64,000 nt of DNA from Sitta carolinensis (Eukaryota > Chordata > Aves > Passeriformes > Sittidae), in assembly GCA_032173965.1 (NCBI GenBank), contig CM063283.1, positions 20,254,501 through 20,318,500 on the forward strand, read 5' to 3'. Positions 50,616 to 63,174 of this stretch are shown piece by piece (the first letter of the stretch is position 1; each line of letters opens with the position of its first letter). A program made the translations under genes and the position numbers. The notes under the pieces are model-generated. The model was not told the DNA's origin and searched no databases. It saw only the letters and a list, made by a program, of their open reading frames with translations.

Positions 50616-51537
50616 AGTTAGAATGTGCAATTCAATATACAATTTCCAGGACAGATCTTTATCATAATAATTTACAAGCTGGACTTTCTATCAGAGCCTT
50701 CAGATACCCCCTGCAAGTATGTGCAGTCCTGAACACACTGCCCTGATTTACAGGTGAAGCAACAGAAGCAGAAATAGTCGGAGTATATCCTGTATAAAGG
50801 AAAGACTTTAGTGAGCACTTTGAAGTGACTGTAAGTGGTAAGATAAGGATTCAGTCTCAAAAACTATTGCACTATGGAGCTCATAAAGGGCAACTGTGTG
50901 ATTGTCTGTGATGCTACCGGAACAAGAATTTCATTTTCAGAGGTTCCCACTACAGTTTTTCCCCACTGACACTGGAAACTTAGGCTACCCTAACATTTAC
51001 CCACTGATCCTTATGAGAAGTATGCACATCAGTTTTTATGACACAAGACCTGACCTGCAGTAATGAAAGTTATAATGTTGGTTCAAGGGTCTGAAAGCCG
51101 TTGAATCATCCACTTGCACAGCTTTCACAGTGGCAAGGACACTCAGGTCTTGGCAACAGGTATTGTGCATGTAAAACTACCCTCAGTCATATGAATTTTA
51201 ATTATAAATATATTCTTAATGACAATTTAATTCATTCTTCGAGAAGAAATGTTATCTTCACAAGAAAAATGAAACAATTAATAGAAGGGAGTTTCGGGAA
51301 TTGAAACAGAAGCTGCATGCAAAATCAAGACGGAAAACAGAAGCCAGATATAGAATTTTCTTCTGGGATCATGAACTCTTCCATAGAATTTGATCCAAGA
51401 ATCCATATCACCTACATGTCAGAGGGGATTTGCAGATTTTCAGGGATATCAGTGAGAAGTTACACAAATAAAAGGATCTTCTTGCAGGAACAAGCTAGAG
51501 GCTAGAAGAACTCCCATGATACTAATATATCTAATTA
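50616..51537. other. Non-coding, nothing recognised
   Basis: AT-rich flank between the LTR-like block and a small CR1 fragment. No frame over 70 codons and no repeat seen. Confidence 0.5.
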
Positions 51538-51620
51538 AGAACAGCAGATTGGAAGGGACTCTTGGGTCATTGAGTTCAGTCCCTTGTTTTTGTAGGCAAC
51601 CATGCCATATAATCTTTTTC
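51538..51620 (-). mobile_element. Short CR1-like 3' fragment (minus strand)
   Basis: AGATTGGAAGGGACTC followed by TCATTGAGTTCAGTCCC near 51547-51583 matches the minus-strand view of a CR1 3' end (GATTGGAAGGGACC, TCATCGAGTCCAACCC type). Only about 80 bp are recognisable and the terminal repeat is eroded. Confidence 0.65.
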
Positions 51621-51650
51621 ATATGATGGCTCTGCTTATAATCAATTCGA

Positions 51651-51692
51651 TTTTTTTTTTTTTTTTGTTTGGGGGTTGGAGTTTTTGGTGTT
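51651..51692 (+). repeat. T16 run and T/G-rich block
   Basis: Sixteen T (51651-51666) followed by GTTTGGGGGTTGG-type sequence. Confidence 0.85.
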
Positions 51693-54600
51693 TTTGCTCT
51701 TGGTACTCTTAGAGGAGAGCTTCATAGAGTCTCATTTCTTTTAGAACCAGAAACCTTTTAAAATCCAGAATAACTGTACACAAATAGTTAATATTCATCT
51801 GTCCTTTTGTTAGCATTTCCCTTAGTTTGAATAGCACTTTTTCTAATGTATTAATGGAATACAAACTTCTCCCTCTTTTTGTTTTGCCTGAACATGCTGG
51901 CTTAGTTTTCTTATTCTTCTTTATATGATCCTTCCAATCCTGGATAATCTGAGCACTTTTTTATACCTGTTTCTTTTTTAATTAAGCTTTCTTAAGTAAC
52001 AGGTAATCTGGCTGCACTGAGTATTCCTGACTGATGAAAACCATCAGCTATAATGTTTCCCAACAATGTTTTTTGGAAATATCTTGAACAGAAGCAGCAT
52101 GAAGCCCGTTTCTGTCAGACATACTAAATGGAAATTTCAGAAAAAGTCCCACTGCCTTCAATGGGTGAGCTATGTCTGCTTTTTATTTTCCAATATCCAA
52201 ACACCATTTTCCAGTAAAAATATAAATTTCATCGACTATTAAAATTTTGGATAATAACAAAAGCTGGCAATATGTATTTGCACACATTTATGAAATGAGA
52301 AGCAATAGTACTTGTACCAGCATTGGAACAAGAACTTTCTGAGAATGACTGTTAAGATGGTTGAATTCAAAAGCAACAACAGTATTTTCAAATTATTTGA
52401 GGAATAAATTATTTGAGCGACATTTGTAACAATATATACAGAATATTTATCACAAATAAGAATTTAAAAACTCTACTGTAGTTCACATGAAAGAATTCAG
52501 ACTTATCTCACTGCTGGATGCTATATTTGGCATGAATTCCAAATTTGCAACAGGGTGGAGTATTTGATCAAAAGATCCAGAAAATTTACATGGGTAGCCA
52601 AAGTCAATCTGTCTGGCAAAACATACAGATGATGTTTCTCTCACATTGCTTTGGTATTTTGGAAAACTTGCAATATCAAAGGAAAAGTTTGTATTCAATG
52701 CACTGGAAGCAGTAAGTCATTAAAAGGTGTTTTCTGAAGGAATAGTAAGCATAGAAGACATAGGATTTGAGGCTGCAAATAGTCTTTTTTAGCACACTCA
52801 TAGAACAAATCCTGGAAATTCAAAATTGTGCCTCCATCTGCTACACTGCCCACTCTTTCAAAAGTGACAGCTGGTACTTCGTACTGACTTGATACATCCT
52901 GAAGTGATACACCTTTCTGATTCTGCTGAAAACTGTGCTCTTTGGAGTAGGCAAAGAGCACCTCAAAGCACTAACAACACATGAACAAGCTGGTAAGCAT
53001 GCTTAATATCTTCATTTATTGTATATACTTGTCGAGAACAATGTTAGAATAATCCAGCTACAGGATGTTCTAACAATAAACCCTTATTTATCAGCATTTT
53101 TCTTTTCAACCATGTTCCAGTTTTGGAACATGTACTGAATTGGTTTGTAACATTTTTATGGCTGACTCATGAATTTATCAGTACTTCCAACATGAAAAAG
53201 GAAGGATATGTAGACATACGATTATTGTCAAATATCAGGCAATTTAAAAAACAGTATCAAGAAACCCATTTTCATGTAATTACTGAAAGTCATGAGGAAT
53301 TTCCAGTATTATCTGCAACTAAGTCTATTCCTTCTCTAAGGTCTTATACTAAAGTGTGGGTAAACTGGGAGGATTGGGAAAGTGACAGCTTATTTGCCCT
53401 GGCTGTCGGTGTGTCTCAGCACAACTTTGATATAAAGCAAGCCAGCTCTAACTCCAGCTTTCAGGAACTGGGCAGTGAAAGCAGAACAAATAGTTTCAGC
53501 TTCAGCTTATCCAGGAACTCAAGAGGAATGAGTTATGCTGTCAGTGAAAACTGCTCAAGCCAAACAAATTTAATTTTTCATCTGTATTTGAATGCAGACA
53601 TGCACAAACTTGGCACACACAAAGCACAGGAAGTGTATGTCATTTCATGAATTTATCGTCAGCAGTAGCAGTGAGATACCCCTAAAAGCAATTTGTGGGT
53701 GCTTTAAATACACTCCCACTCTTGATCAGAACAGGAGTGAAAGGTAGAATCATATAAAATCAATCAGTGGTACCCTTCTGTCCCTCCTTGAAGTCTGATT
53801 TCAGTGGGATCAGAGTCAAGCCAGTCCATAGCATAGTTGAAATCTGTCGTAAGATTCAGATCCGTCTGGACTACTGCTGCATTAGTCATGGATCTCTCTG
53901 GCCTCCCTTCTTTCCTCCACTTCTGTGCCCACCCTATCAGAGCTTGTCTTACTGTTCCAAAGGTGCTCCTGCTTTAAAAAATTACCTCTGAGGTCTGTTT
54001 GCTTTTCCAAGGCATGGCTCTTACTGCAATCAAATCCTCCAAATCCAGTAGAACAGAACTGAATCTCTGAGAAGCCAAAGAATACTCCTGAATTTCCATC
54101 GTTCCCTGAAGCAGGCACCAGAGCCCAGCAAAGAAACATTTCTCACCTCAAAAGAACTGGCCAGGGAAGGGAGACCTACATACCACAAATTGTCAGAGGA
54201 CTTGAATCTGTAGTACTTGTACTATGGGAAGGAAGGGGGGAAAGAGGAGCAAACTGGCATGACAAGATGATTGGAGGTGTGCACTAAGGAGAAGGGAGGG
54301 CTTGACACTCAGATAGCTTAATCAGCTCTGATTAAAACATTTGGATGTACAGTCCAGTGAATTCTGAGTGTGTCTGTCCATTTGTACGTCCAGCTCTGTC
54401 TGAGGTTACATCAGTTTAGCACATCTGTCCAGTGGAAACTGTGCTGCACTGCAGCAATAAACAAACAAAGCCCCCGAGCTTTCCAGTCACTTGGGCCAAC
54501 TGTGCCAGTTCCAACCCAGACAGAAATAGGCTGATTTTGCACATGGGATTGAGTGCATCAATTTTGTATATTAACAGATCATATCCCACACTTCGCATGG

Positions 54601-56279
54601 CTGTAAAATAAAGTTATTAATTTACTTAGGGTGCTGTGTTATTTGATTAAAGAAAAAATGCATTTTGATTCTATTTATATAATGCTTGTTTGCAGGTCCA
54701 CTGAGTAGCTTTAAGCAAAGACAAAATTATTCTCAGACCAAAAATAATGAACTAGGACATCTTTTTTGATGAATATGATCTCTTGTTGCCAAATGCTTCA
54801 CATTTGAAGTAATGGCTTATATTTTGGCCATGCTTCCTAGGTAAGTGTTTTCTCATAACCTCTTCAGAAAGTATTTTCAATCAGTCCTTTTACCGTATTA
54901 GAACTTCACATGTAGCTGGGAGACCAAATATTAGATATCTGACCACAAAATTCAAGGTCTTATTTTGGACTTCTCATTATGTAGACGCATTTGAATGGAA
55001 ATTTGCAAATTTGCATTTGCAGGGGTTTGGTTTGGCACCCCCTTCTATATTTTTCTTAAATCAATTGTCTTGTTTGTTTTATTTTAAAGGTACTCTGCTA
55101 CTTTTATTTTTGTAAGCACAGGGTAAAGCAAAAAGGAAATTAAACACTGTCAGAAATAATGAGGGATGCTATTAAATCCTGTCATGAGGAAAAAAATTAA
55201 GAAATTCTTTTTCAGGTTTTCTCCTTCCTTTCATATTTAAACTGAAAATATCCGTTAGCGGGACAATTTGGCTAATGTCAGTGACCAGAAGCAGCTGAGT
55301 ACTGCATGAAATAAAATAATGAATGTAAAGCTGACTTTCATTCAAAACAACCAGCAAAACTCATATTCCACTTTAGCTCTTAAAACAGGAGTAATGTGAA
55401 ATTCAAAAGGTACATCAGTTTGTGGGAATAGTTCAATAGCTGTCTACTTCCTTTAAAAATACAGGGTACAAAAAAATCAAAATCCCGTTTAATTCATTTC
55501 CCACTTATAATTTTACCACCATATTACTTCGACTTCAGCGAGGCAGAAGAAGAGCCAAGCTGGAGTCTGCAACTGTAGGCATCACAGTAATCAAAACATA
55601 GTGCAACACAGAAGTGCTAGCCTGAGAGATCATTGTATCTGGGAGCTCTCATACAGATCTAAGAACTCCTGGTCAAGGCCGTGCAGATCCCTTTTGCAGT
55701 TGCTGACAGTTAAAAAAAGTTATAGCATAACAATCTAAAACAACGCATGTCTCAAATTTTAGCAAATCAAAAGTATGATGTGTTTAATATATTTTTGTTT
55801 CACTTATTTTTGCTTAATTTATTTTCAAAACAATGGTTTTGAAAACATACTTCCAAATACTTACTGGGTTTCTTTTCCTATCTGAAAAGCTTTGTTCCAA
55901 AGTGTTTCAAAAACAAAACTTCAGATATAAGAGACTACTTATCTTGCCCAGAAAACCTTACCTGTACTAGCATATATTTATGAAAAGCTTTCTTTCACAG
56001 TTTTTGTGAGCAAAGTTCTGACCAAGATATTTCTTCAGTTCTGTTTCATTTTCACTTACTCCCTTCTGTAGATAAACAGTATCAAAATGTCAATATTTAG
56101 GTCCAAAAACCATTCGAGAATGCCAAGATGAAAGGATTCCAGTCTATAACTTGACAAGTCACTTGTCTCTCCCTAACTTCTATTTAATGTGGCAAGTATT
56201 TGCTCTCTTGCATCACACACAGAGTTTGAGTAGGTACTTTGGGTCTGTAGAGCCAGACTGAGAAGACCTGTCAGAAAAA
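51693..56279. other. AT-rich non-coding stretch with an unassigned 175-codon frame
   Basis: No supported gene. 53123-53650 (plus) is open for 175 codons. On the minus strand two neighbouring frames (52961-52695 and 52698-52483) are joined by acceptor- and donor-like sequences. I cannot assign either to a family. See findings for the weak case. Confidence 0.45.
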
Positions 56280-56365
56280 TCAGATAGAACCATAGGATAG
56301 AATCATAGAAACATTTACATTGGAAAAGACCCATAGCGTCATTGAGTCCCACTGTTAACCAGTAC
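56280..56365 (-). mobile_element. Short CR1-like 3' fragment (minus strand)
   Basis: AGAATCATAGAAACATTTACATTGGAAAAGACCC-type sequence starting near 56299, then TCATTGAGTCCCACTGTTAACC, is the minus-strand view of a CR1 3' end. Truncated after about 80 bp, with no coding sequence left. Confidence 0.8.
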
Positions 56366-57524
56366 TGTGATGCCTTTGGCAGATTTCAAAATCTCTGCTC
56401 CAAGAGAAAGCATACAGTGAAGGAGAAATTTTGACAGACAGCAAGAATTAGGTTCCTGTGTATCACTTATGCATATAAAGAAACTGCTTCATTCACACCA
56501 TGCCCTGCTGCATTCTAATACTGTGATTAAACAGAAAATGGCATAACTCTGACTTGTAACTGTAACCTCACATCAGAAATGAAATGCAGTTATTCTCATT
56601 GTTACCACATGCCTTTTACTTTCTTGAACAAGACTATCTAACACAAAAAGATTTATTCGTTTTAATTAGCTGCTGCATCTCTCCATGGCTACCAGCATTT
56701 AGCTGACTGTACACCACAGCTTCATCTTCAACTTTATTCATCCAACAGACACTAGAGAGAAAAATACTGCTTACTTTTGTTCTAACTGGCATGACCCCTA
56801 CCTTCAGAATAGATAGCTGAAAATGTTTTGTCCTCCTCTGTCAACAGAGATAATCTACTACAGTCCAGCTCTGTAAATATTGCTCAACAAAACCAAGGTG
56901 ATAGATTGCTTTATTTAGGTAGGATTTTTAAAATAATTAACTGGTTTTGGAGAACCAACCCCACTGACTTCCACTGGGATTTAGACAAAAAGGAATACTG
57001 GGGGGAATTCCACATTGACTGGTTTCTTTTTTGCTATGCTACTGAGTAATTTTGAATCTTTTGGGGGAGGGGAGAAATGTGGGCAGTCAAGAAAACAAAC
57101 AAATTAACAAACAGACAAGAACAAAAGTCCCAGGAGATTTTTAAAGAAAGTAAGCTGCTTTGGAAATAACTGTTCTGAACAATTACTTATTTGAATTATT
57201 TTTATACCACATTCAAAAGTTATGATTTAAATGTCTCCTTCCAGTTGTAAGAGAACAAAAGCTTGCATCACAATACCCACCAAAATAAGTCTGCCAGAGA
57301 TGGCAGGGATTGCATGGGCTGCAGATATTTTCCTTTCCTGGCAAGGTGGCTGCACAATTCCAGGAGCATGTGTAGAGAGCATTTCTTTCCATGTCTGCCC
57401 CCTTGCTGGAAGAAAACCTCCAATGCCCTGCCTGTGCTGGTTCTCCTTGAAAGCACCCCAGCAATGCCTTACAACTGCTGAAAGACCCCCAGTGAAGTGA
57501 CAGGCCCTACTTTATGAATCAACT
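56366..57524. other. Non-coding; GC-richer unassigned stretch at 57225-57500
   Basis: The stretch 57225-57500 is open in several frames on both strands (62-89 codons) and is followed directly by a long A-rich tract. It resembles no gene or repeat that I know. Confidence 0.45.
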
Positions 57525-57592
57525 AAAAAAAAAACAAAACAAAAAAAAAATTCAAAACCACATCACAAAAAAAAAAAAAAAAAAAAAAAAAA
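57525..57592 (+). repeat. A-rich tract, including a 27-nt poly(A)
   Basis: Three A-runs (57525-57534, 57541-57550 and about 57566-57592) separated by short C/T-containing pieces, then (AACC)-like A/C-rich sequence to about 57630. Confidence 0.9.
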
Positions 57593-57630
57593 GGAACTAA
57601 TCAAAAAAACAACCAACCAAAAATCCCAAC

Positions 57631-59822
57631 CAACAAACTTAGAAATTAATCTTACTACCATCATTTGTTGGTGTTCTGTGAGGTTTTGAGGCATTTTTCA
57701 AGTTACTGTTATATTATCATATGGATGGCCTAGAGAAAAAACAACCACACCTCTGGCTTAATTCCTTTGTTTAAAAGGAAAAGATATTTATGCCCAAATT
57801 AGCACATTGCTGAATCCAAAGATAATATCCGTGGGAAATTTAAATGGAAAGTAGCAAGTGTCTATCAGAAAACGAGTAATTTATAAAAATTTTTTTTTGT
57901 CAGGAGCTCAGGGAAACACCCACATTACACATTTTAATAGAACATTATTTAAACATGGAATAATTACTCTAAGCCACAATGTATGCACACCCCTTCTTAG
58001 ATAATGGAATGTCCTTTGTAATCAGCAGGTTTAAGTCCTCTCTACCCCATTCAAACTTTGATTAATCAAGTCTATTCATGGTTTAGATATGTGAGAAAAC
58101 GTCTCTAAGTGTGAGGGCCACATGACTCATTTCCATGTTTTACACTTTACACATGCAGCAGTCTGACACTGCACTGATGCTGCTGAACATTTACTTAAAT
58201 GTAAGCAGTTCCTTAAAACAGCCTGCTCTGAGAGACAGCAGAATTTGTCCATCTTTCCCTCCACAAGTAGGAAAGGGATATAGATGCTACTCCTACAAAG
58301 CCACAGGTCATACGAAATCTAACTCTAGAAGGCAAAGAGAATCCAAGCAAAGAAATCTTATGTCCACTTGGATGTCCAAAAAAACAAAACTTCTATTTGA
58401 GATTCAGCCACTGGCCAAAAGAATTGTTTTGTTTCTGTTTTTGAGGTTAACATTGCTGATATACAGAGACTACACATAGTCCAGTGTACATGCAACTTCA
58501 TCCCATATTTTGTGAAGCGAAATCTAAATGCTGGCTCTCTTCTTATTTCAATCAGTAGCTAACAATAAGTTCCTTCTTTTCTGTCTAACGAGATCCACCT
58601 TGTCCTTTCCCAGTTGCAAGAATATAATGACTGGGATGTGGGTGTTTTATTTCATTCTGTAAAAGTCTAAAAGAGTGCAAATGCTGCGCTCTTAGCTATT
58701 TAGATTAATAAATATGTCAAGATTTTTAAATTCCATGGGGATGTTTTTATTCATATTACTATTTTTTGTACAAGGCAAAGAACAATAAAGACTTCGTCTA
58801 GGAATATAGCCATTATTGTAAAGCAAAAAATTCCAAACATAAATCTCACCTTTGCCACTGGCACGTGTCTGTACTGAGGATGCAGCTATTGTGGAAGCTG
58901 CTGAAATCAGGAACAGCTGCAACCTCTGCCTACTGAGGGCTTAGTATTTGATGCTTGTGACAGCCAGCCAGTGATCAAAATAATGGAATGAAGGGGTTAC
59001 GCCACCCTATGGCATTTACTGGACCAGCTGCTGTTCCCATGTAAGTGAAGAGCAGTGAGGCCAGCAAGCCCTGAACTGTGCCTGAACTTCCTTCCACCAG
59101 AGACTTTGGGAAGGGTGCTGCCAATGGTGACAGGACAGAGCACTGGTAGAATATGGCTGGGAACAAGTCTGACATACCACTGAGGTCTTTCCATTTGATA
59201 TTTCCTTCATACTGTATGTACACATCTAGAGAGAAGAAAAATCTACAGCAGCCATACAAAAATCAGAATCTGGTTTTAACACATAATTATTAGCCCTAAG
59301 TGCTAAATCAACATCATTAAATACAATTCCATTTTTATCATGCAATAGATACCCTTTCAGTCTTTTTTTTGTTGTTGTTTTTAAGAAACATTTTTTTGCC
59401 TTAAGTTCTTGTGTTTGGTCTGTAGCCAGAGGAAATTATTTTGGGAAAGTGTAAGGCCACTTGGACAAGAGATCCCTGGGAAAGTGGACTTAAAAAAAAA
59501 AAAAAAGAGGTGTTGTCACTTGTCACTTCAGAAAAAAAGATTGCTTTCCCTCACTCTTTTCTTGCTTTAAAGCATATCTTCAATACCAGGGTTAAAAGCC
59601 AAACTCTGAAGAAAAGGTATTTTCTATTTTGTAAGAATGCACAGGATTTTCTCTCATAAGAAAAAGCACAACTTTTGGAGATGATAACCAAACAACCCAG
59701 ACTACGACTTCTCCATCTTGGAGAGTTTAGCACCTACCAACCACATGACTCCTGTATATATATAATTTGGAAATAACATCACAGATATTTTCACTCACAG
59801 ACAATTTGTTATGCATGGGAAC
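57631..59822. other. AT-rich non-coding stretch
   Basis: No gene supported. The longest frame is 114 codons (58135-58479 plus), unassigned. Three overlapping minus frames at 58975-59259 are shadows of one another. Poly(A) at 59492-59506. Confidence 0.5.
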
Positions 59823-59844
59823 AGCTGGATATTAATATCCAGCT
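59823..59844. repeat. 22-bp perfect palindrome, no loop
   Basis: AGCTGGATATT (59823-59833) followed directly by its exact reverse complement (59834-59844). The centre is ATTAAT. By a rough count with equal base use, a perfect 22-bp palindrome should appear by chance in about 1-2% of windows this size. Confidence 0.93.
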
Positions 59845-62800
59845 ATCAAGACAATAGAAACTTCCTAGAAAATGACCTCTTCCACATCCACCACTATATT
59901 ACAATTCTATCACACAAGACAAAGAAATTCCACAATTTGTTCAATCCATTTCAGAGAAAGGGGGCAAAAGAAATGAACTTGTCTGAAAAGTATTTTCATT
60001 TCCTCAGACTAACCACACATGCCTTCTATCACCTGTCTGTCCCTAGCACATGTAGCAGAGTTTCAGCTACAGTCAATACAGCGTAATACAAATTTACCTT
60101 GACTGTGCCAGATATCAGCTTTCAAGAACCATCTCAATATTTAAGTGCCATTCAATCCTCTCCAGGTTTTTATAAACACTGTGCCTGGAATATCTTCCTT
60201 TATGGGCTATTTTAGACCAACAAGGAAAAGAATGCCGAGTATTTCTATTTCTTACCCAGAGGACACAGGGTGCCTAGTTAGTCCTTCTGCAAGAAGGGTC
60301 AGCTTGATGCCTTCACTTGGTGGCATCTCTGGCATTTAGACAAAAGGAAAAAGTTGTCTGTTCCTTCTAACCATTTACAATAATTTGTTGTGTTGGGGCT
60401 AGGAAATTGCAGCTCAGTGTAGATAAAGGCATCAGGCTCTCAGAGGTTTAAATAGACATGGGATCTCTGACATGGAAGGGATTTCAGTGCAGGCAGGGAA
60501 GGATGAAGGTACAAGATATGTACCTTTATTCATATACCATAGGCATATGAGCATCTTACTCTTTCTACTGTTTTTCTAGCACATGTGAAAAGGACAAAAC
60601 AAAAGAACATTTCCAAGTCCCCTGAGGTGGTTCCTAGTGACAGGCCTACCTCCTCCCACAATGAGGGGTCTCACAGGTGCCAAAGTGGACAAGCCAATAC
60701 AGCTGAGAAAGGCTCCCTTGTTATCCCCCAACAACTGGGGCACATGGTTCTCTGAGAATCCAGGGTACACTCAGAGAAGTGTAAAACACTATTTATTTTC
60801 TAACTGTGCCACAATATTACATCATCCCCCTTATTAACAATCTTATATTGCCCATAAATATAATCTGCCTACATGATCAGTTCTGTCATTCAGGCTCAGC
60901 AGTGAACATCCATATCTAGGTGTTACCTGCTTTGTAGCTGTGATAGAAGCTCTTTGAATAACCCCAATGTAAAGAAGTTCAAGTATTTTTCTCTCTTCTA
61001 TATACTCAGTGGTTTAGCTACATTTTCAGTGACATTTTCACTATTGTAATGATTCCATAAACACATCTTTAGGATTCTTGCCAGGGTTTTTCTTACACTA
61101 AGTGCTTGCATGTGAACATTTTTGTGTATGCTAGTTTTTATTATAAACTTTCCAGTGCACTGTTCTTTGTGACTGCCTGATGGTCAGGAGTTACTGTCCC
61201 ACACTATGGGGCTTTTCAGTAACACAAAAAATTATATCCAGATGAATTAATTGACTAAGTGTTTGTTTTGTCAGCTTCCTCCCAACTTTAATCAGGCCTC
61301 TATACACATCAGAGTACACAAATATAAACTTCAGGTGTAAGTCAGAGTACACATCACAGGCCACTTCATGAGCCTGCAGTTATAGATGTGATCAGGTGTC
61401 CTGCATTGTGGCTCACAGACCAGGATATTTCACCCAGAGAGCAGTGGATATTGGGTGAGGCCCACAGATTATTATCTGGAAAAAATGACAGCCAAGAAGG
61501 GTTATAGTAGTGGCCCATAAAATCATGACTGTTAAGGGAAATTATGATAGTTCTTCATTGTCTCTTCCACACAAGAATTATAGGGCAAAGTTGTTGCTCA
61601 AATTCAAATTCTTTGGCTGGAAAGAATTTGAGAAAAGTTAAAAGCATTTGGGAAAACCATAATCTGTTTCAGAAATACATGCACAATGTGCTAGAAACAC
61701 TGGAGAAAACTGATAAGGTTCTGCTCAGTCACAACATAGAAATGGCTCCTTACAGCTTTTCTTTCACTTAAGGAAGCGAGACTCATTGCAACAAGTAATA
61801 TTACAGAATTAGACTCAAGTCCTTAACAGGTGAAAACAGAACTTGACTTGTGAGAAAGAGCTTAAAAATGGCTAATCAGGTAGGAAGTGTGCACATCATG
61901 GCAAAATATATGAGGAAGCTAGGTGCACAAGCTGCAAGAAGACAGCTGTATTGCAATAGCTGTATTTGAGATCAGTAGCAAACAAGAATGGCAAAATGCA
62001 TCTCGATGTCTAATTTACATCTTGCAAGTAATTGGAAAAAAAAATCAGATTCAGATAAGCAAGCACTGATTAAAAATAAAACAAAAAACAAACCCTCCCC
62101 CAATCCCAGGTGTTCTGCTCATTGACAGACTGATCAGGTGGTCCAGTATTTTAGTCCTCCACAGCAGTTAAAGCCCCGTTGTACACCTGGGCATATACAA
62201 TAAGATCTGGCCCATGTCTCCATAGTTTTTTACAGAGATTTTTTTTCCCCCTCTTTTCCCTCATTTAACCACAATTTCAGATATTTTAGGAAATTATTTC
62301 AGATTTTACAACACGGAGTGCAACAGGAAATGCAACGTTTTGTGTTCTCAGGCACAAGGTATCTTTTGTGATGCGTGCAAGAGAGAAAATGACAGCAACA
62401 AAATAGTGGAGAATGAGTCAAGGAGGGATGAAGTGAGATAAGAGAGAAAAATAACCCTCCAAACACACGTATGGACAGATCATTGGAATTACTAGCCTTT
62501 TGCCTAATATATATTCAGTTCTTTCTTACCTACAGATTCTAGACTTAGCATTGTTTCAATTTCTGTATGATGGTTTGTTTATTCCTCATCATGAGGAACA
62601 TAATTTCTCTTTGGATATTTTAGGAAAACAACTTTTTCTCTGGAAGGAATCATTAAGGAAATAGCTGCCCTTCTTTGAAACCATCCAGAACTGTGATGTG
62701 CAGTCACAGTCTCTGCCAAATGGGCAATAAGAATCTAGATTTATACTTTGCTCATTGGTGGCCCTAAAATGCCAGCAGGATGCAATGTTGTCTCTTTGGT

Positions 62801-63045
62801 CTCCTTTCTTCCCTTTGCAGAGGCCCCTTCTGGGTGCTGTGGAACAGGCTCACTCTCACAGACCCTGAGATGTGACCCCCTCTGTATGGCCTGAATGTTT
62901 TTCTCAGGCCATTGCGATCCTTCTGAGCCTCTGCAGCAAAGAAAAACACCCCTGTAACTCCCCTGCAACACATGTGCAGCCCAAATCTCTCTTCTCAATG
63001 CTTTATTTCTTTATTGCTTATTTAACTGTATTTACACTAATTTTA
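59845..63045. other. AT-rich non-coding stretch
   Basis: No gene supported. GC-richer unassigned pieces lie at about 60600-60800 (minus frame of 64 codons with an AATAAA-containing flank near 60790) and 62740-63000 (85-codon minus frame). Either could be an old LTR or other repeat, but I recognise no defining ends. Confidence 0.45.
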
Positions 63046-63075
63046 ATTTACTACCCATTTTTCTGGGTAGTAAAT
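63046..63075. repeat. Perfect hairpin, 12-bp arms, 6-nt loop
   Basis: ATTTACTACCCA (63046-63057), TTTTTC, TGGGTAGTAAAT (63064-63075). Confidence 0.92.
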
Positions 63076-63136
63076 GAGTAGTGATATGAGTACGTATCAC
63101 CTCTCCCTAATAAATTGTTAAAGCATAAGTTTTATG

Positions 63137-63174
63137 TGAATAAAACTTTGAATAAAAATTAGTGAATAAAAATT
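63137..63174 (+). repeat. Short imperfect direct repeats
   Basis: TGAATAAAAMTT occurs three times at 63137, 63149 and 63163. Local AT-rich duplication 60-100 bp from the hairpin at 63046. Confidence 0.7.

Noticed and set aside
60576..60837. Overlapping frames on both strands considered as an exon
   Set aside because: Frames of 64-66 codons on opposite strands, no splice signals of note and no known domain.
62740..63000. Possible LTR or retroviral gene fragment
   Set aside because: GC-richer and partly open on the minus strand, but no TG...CA ends, TATA/AATAAA layout or recognisable protein motif was found.
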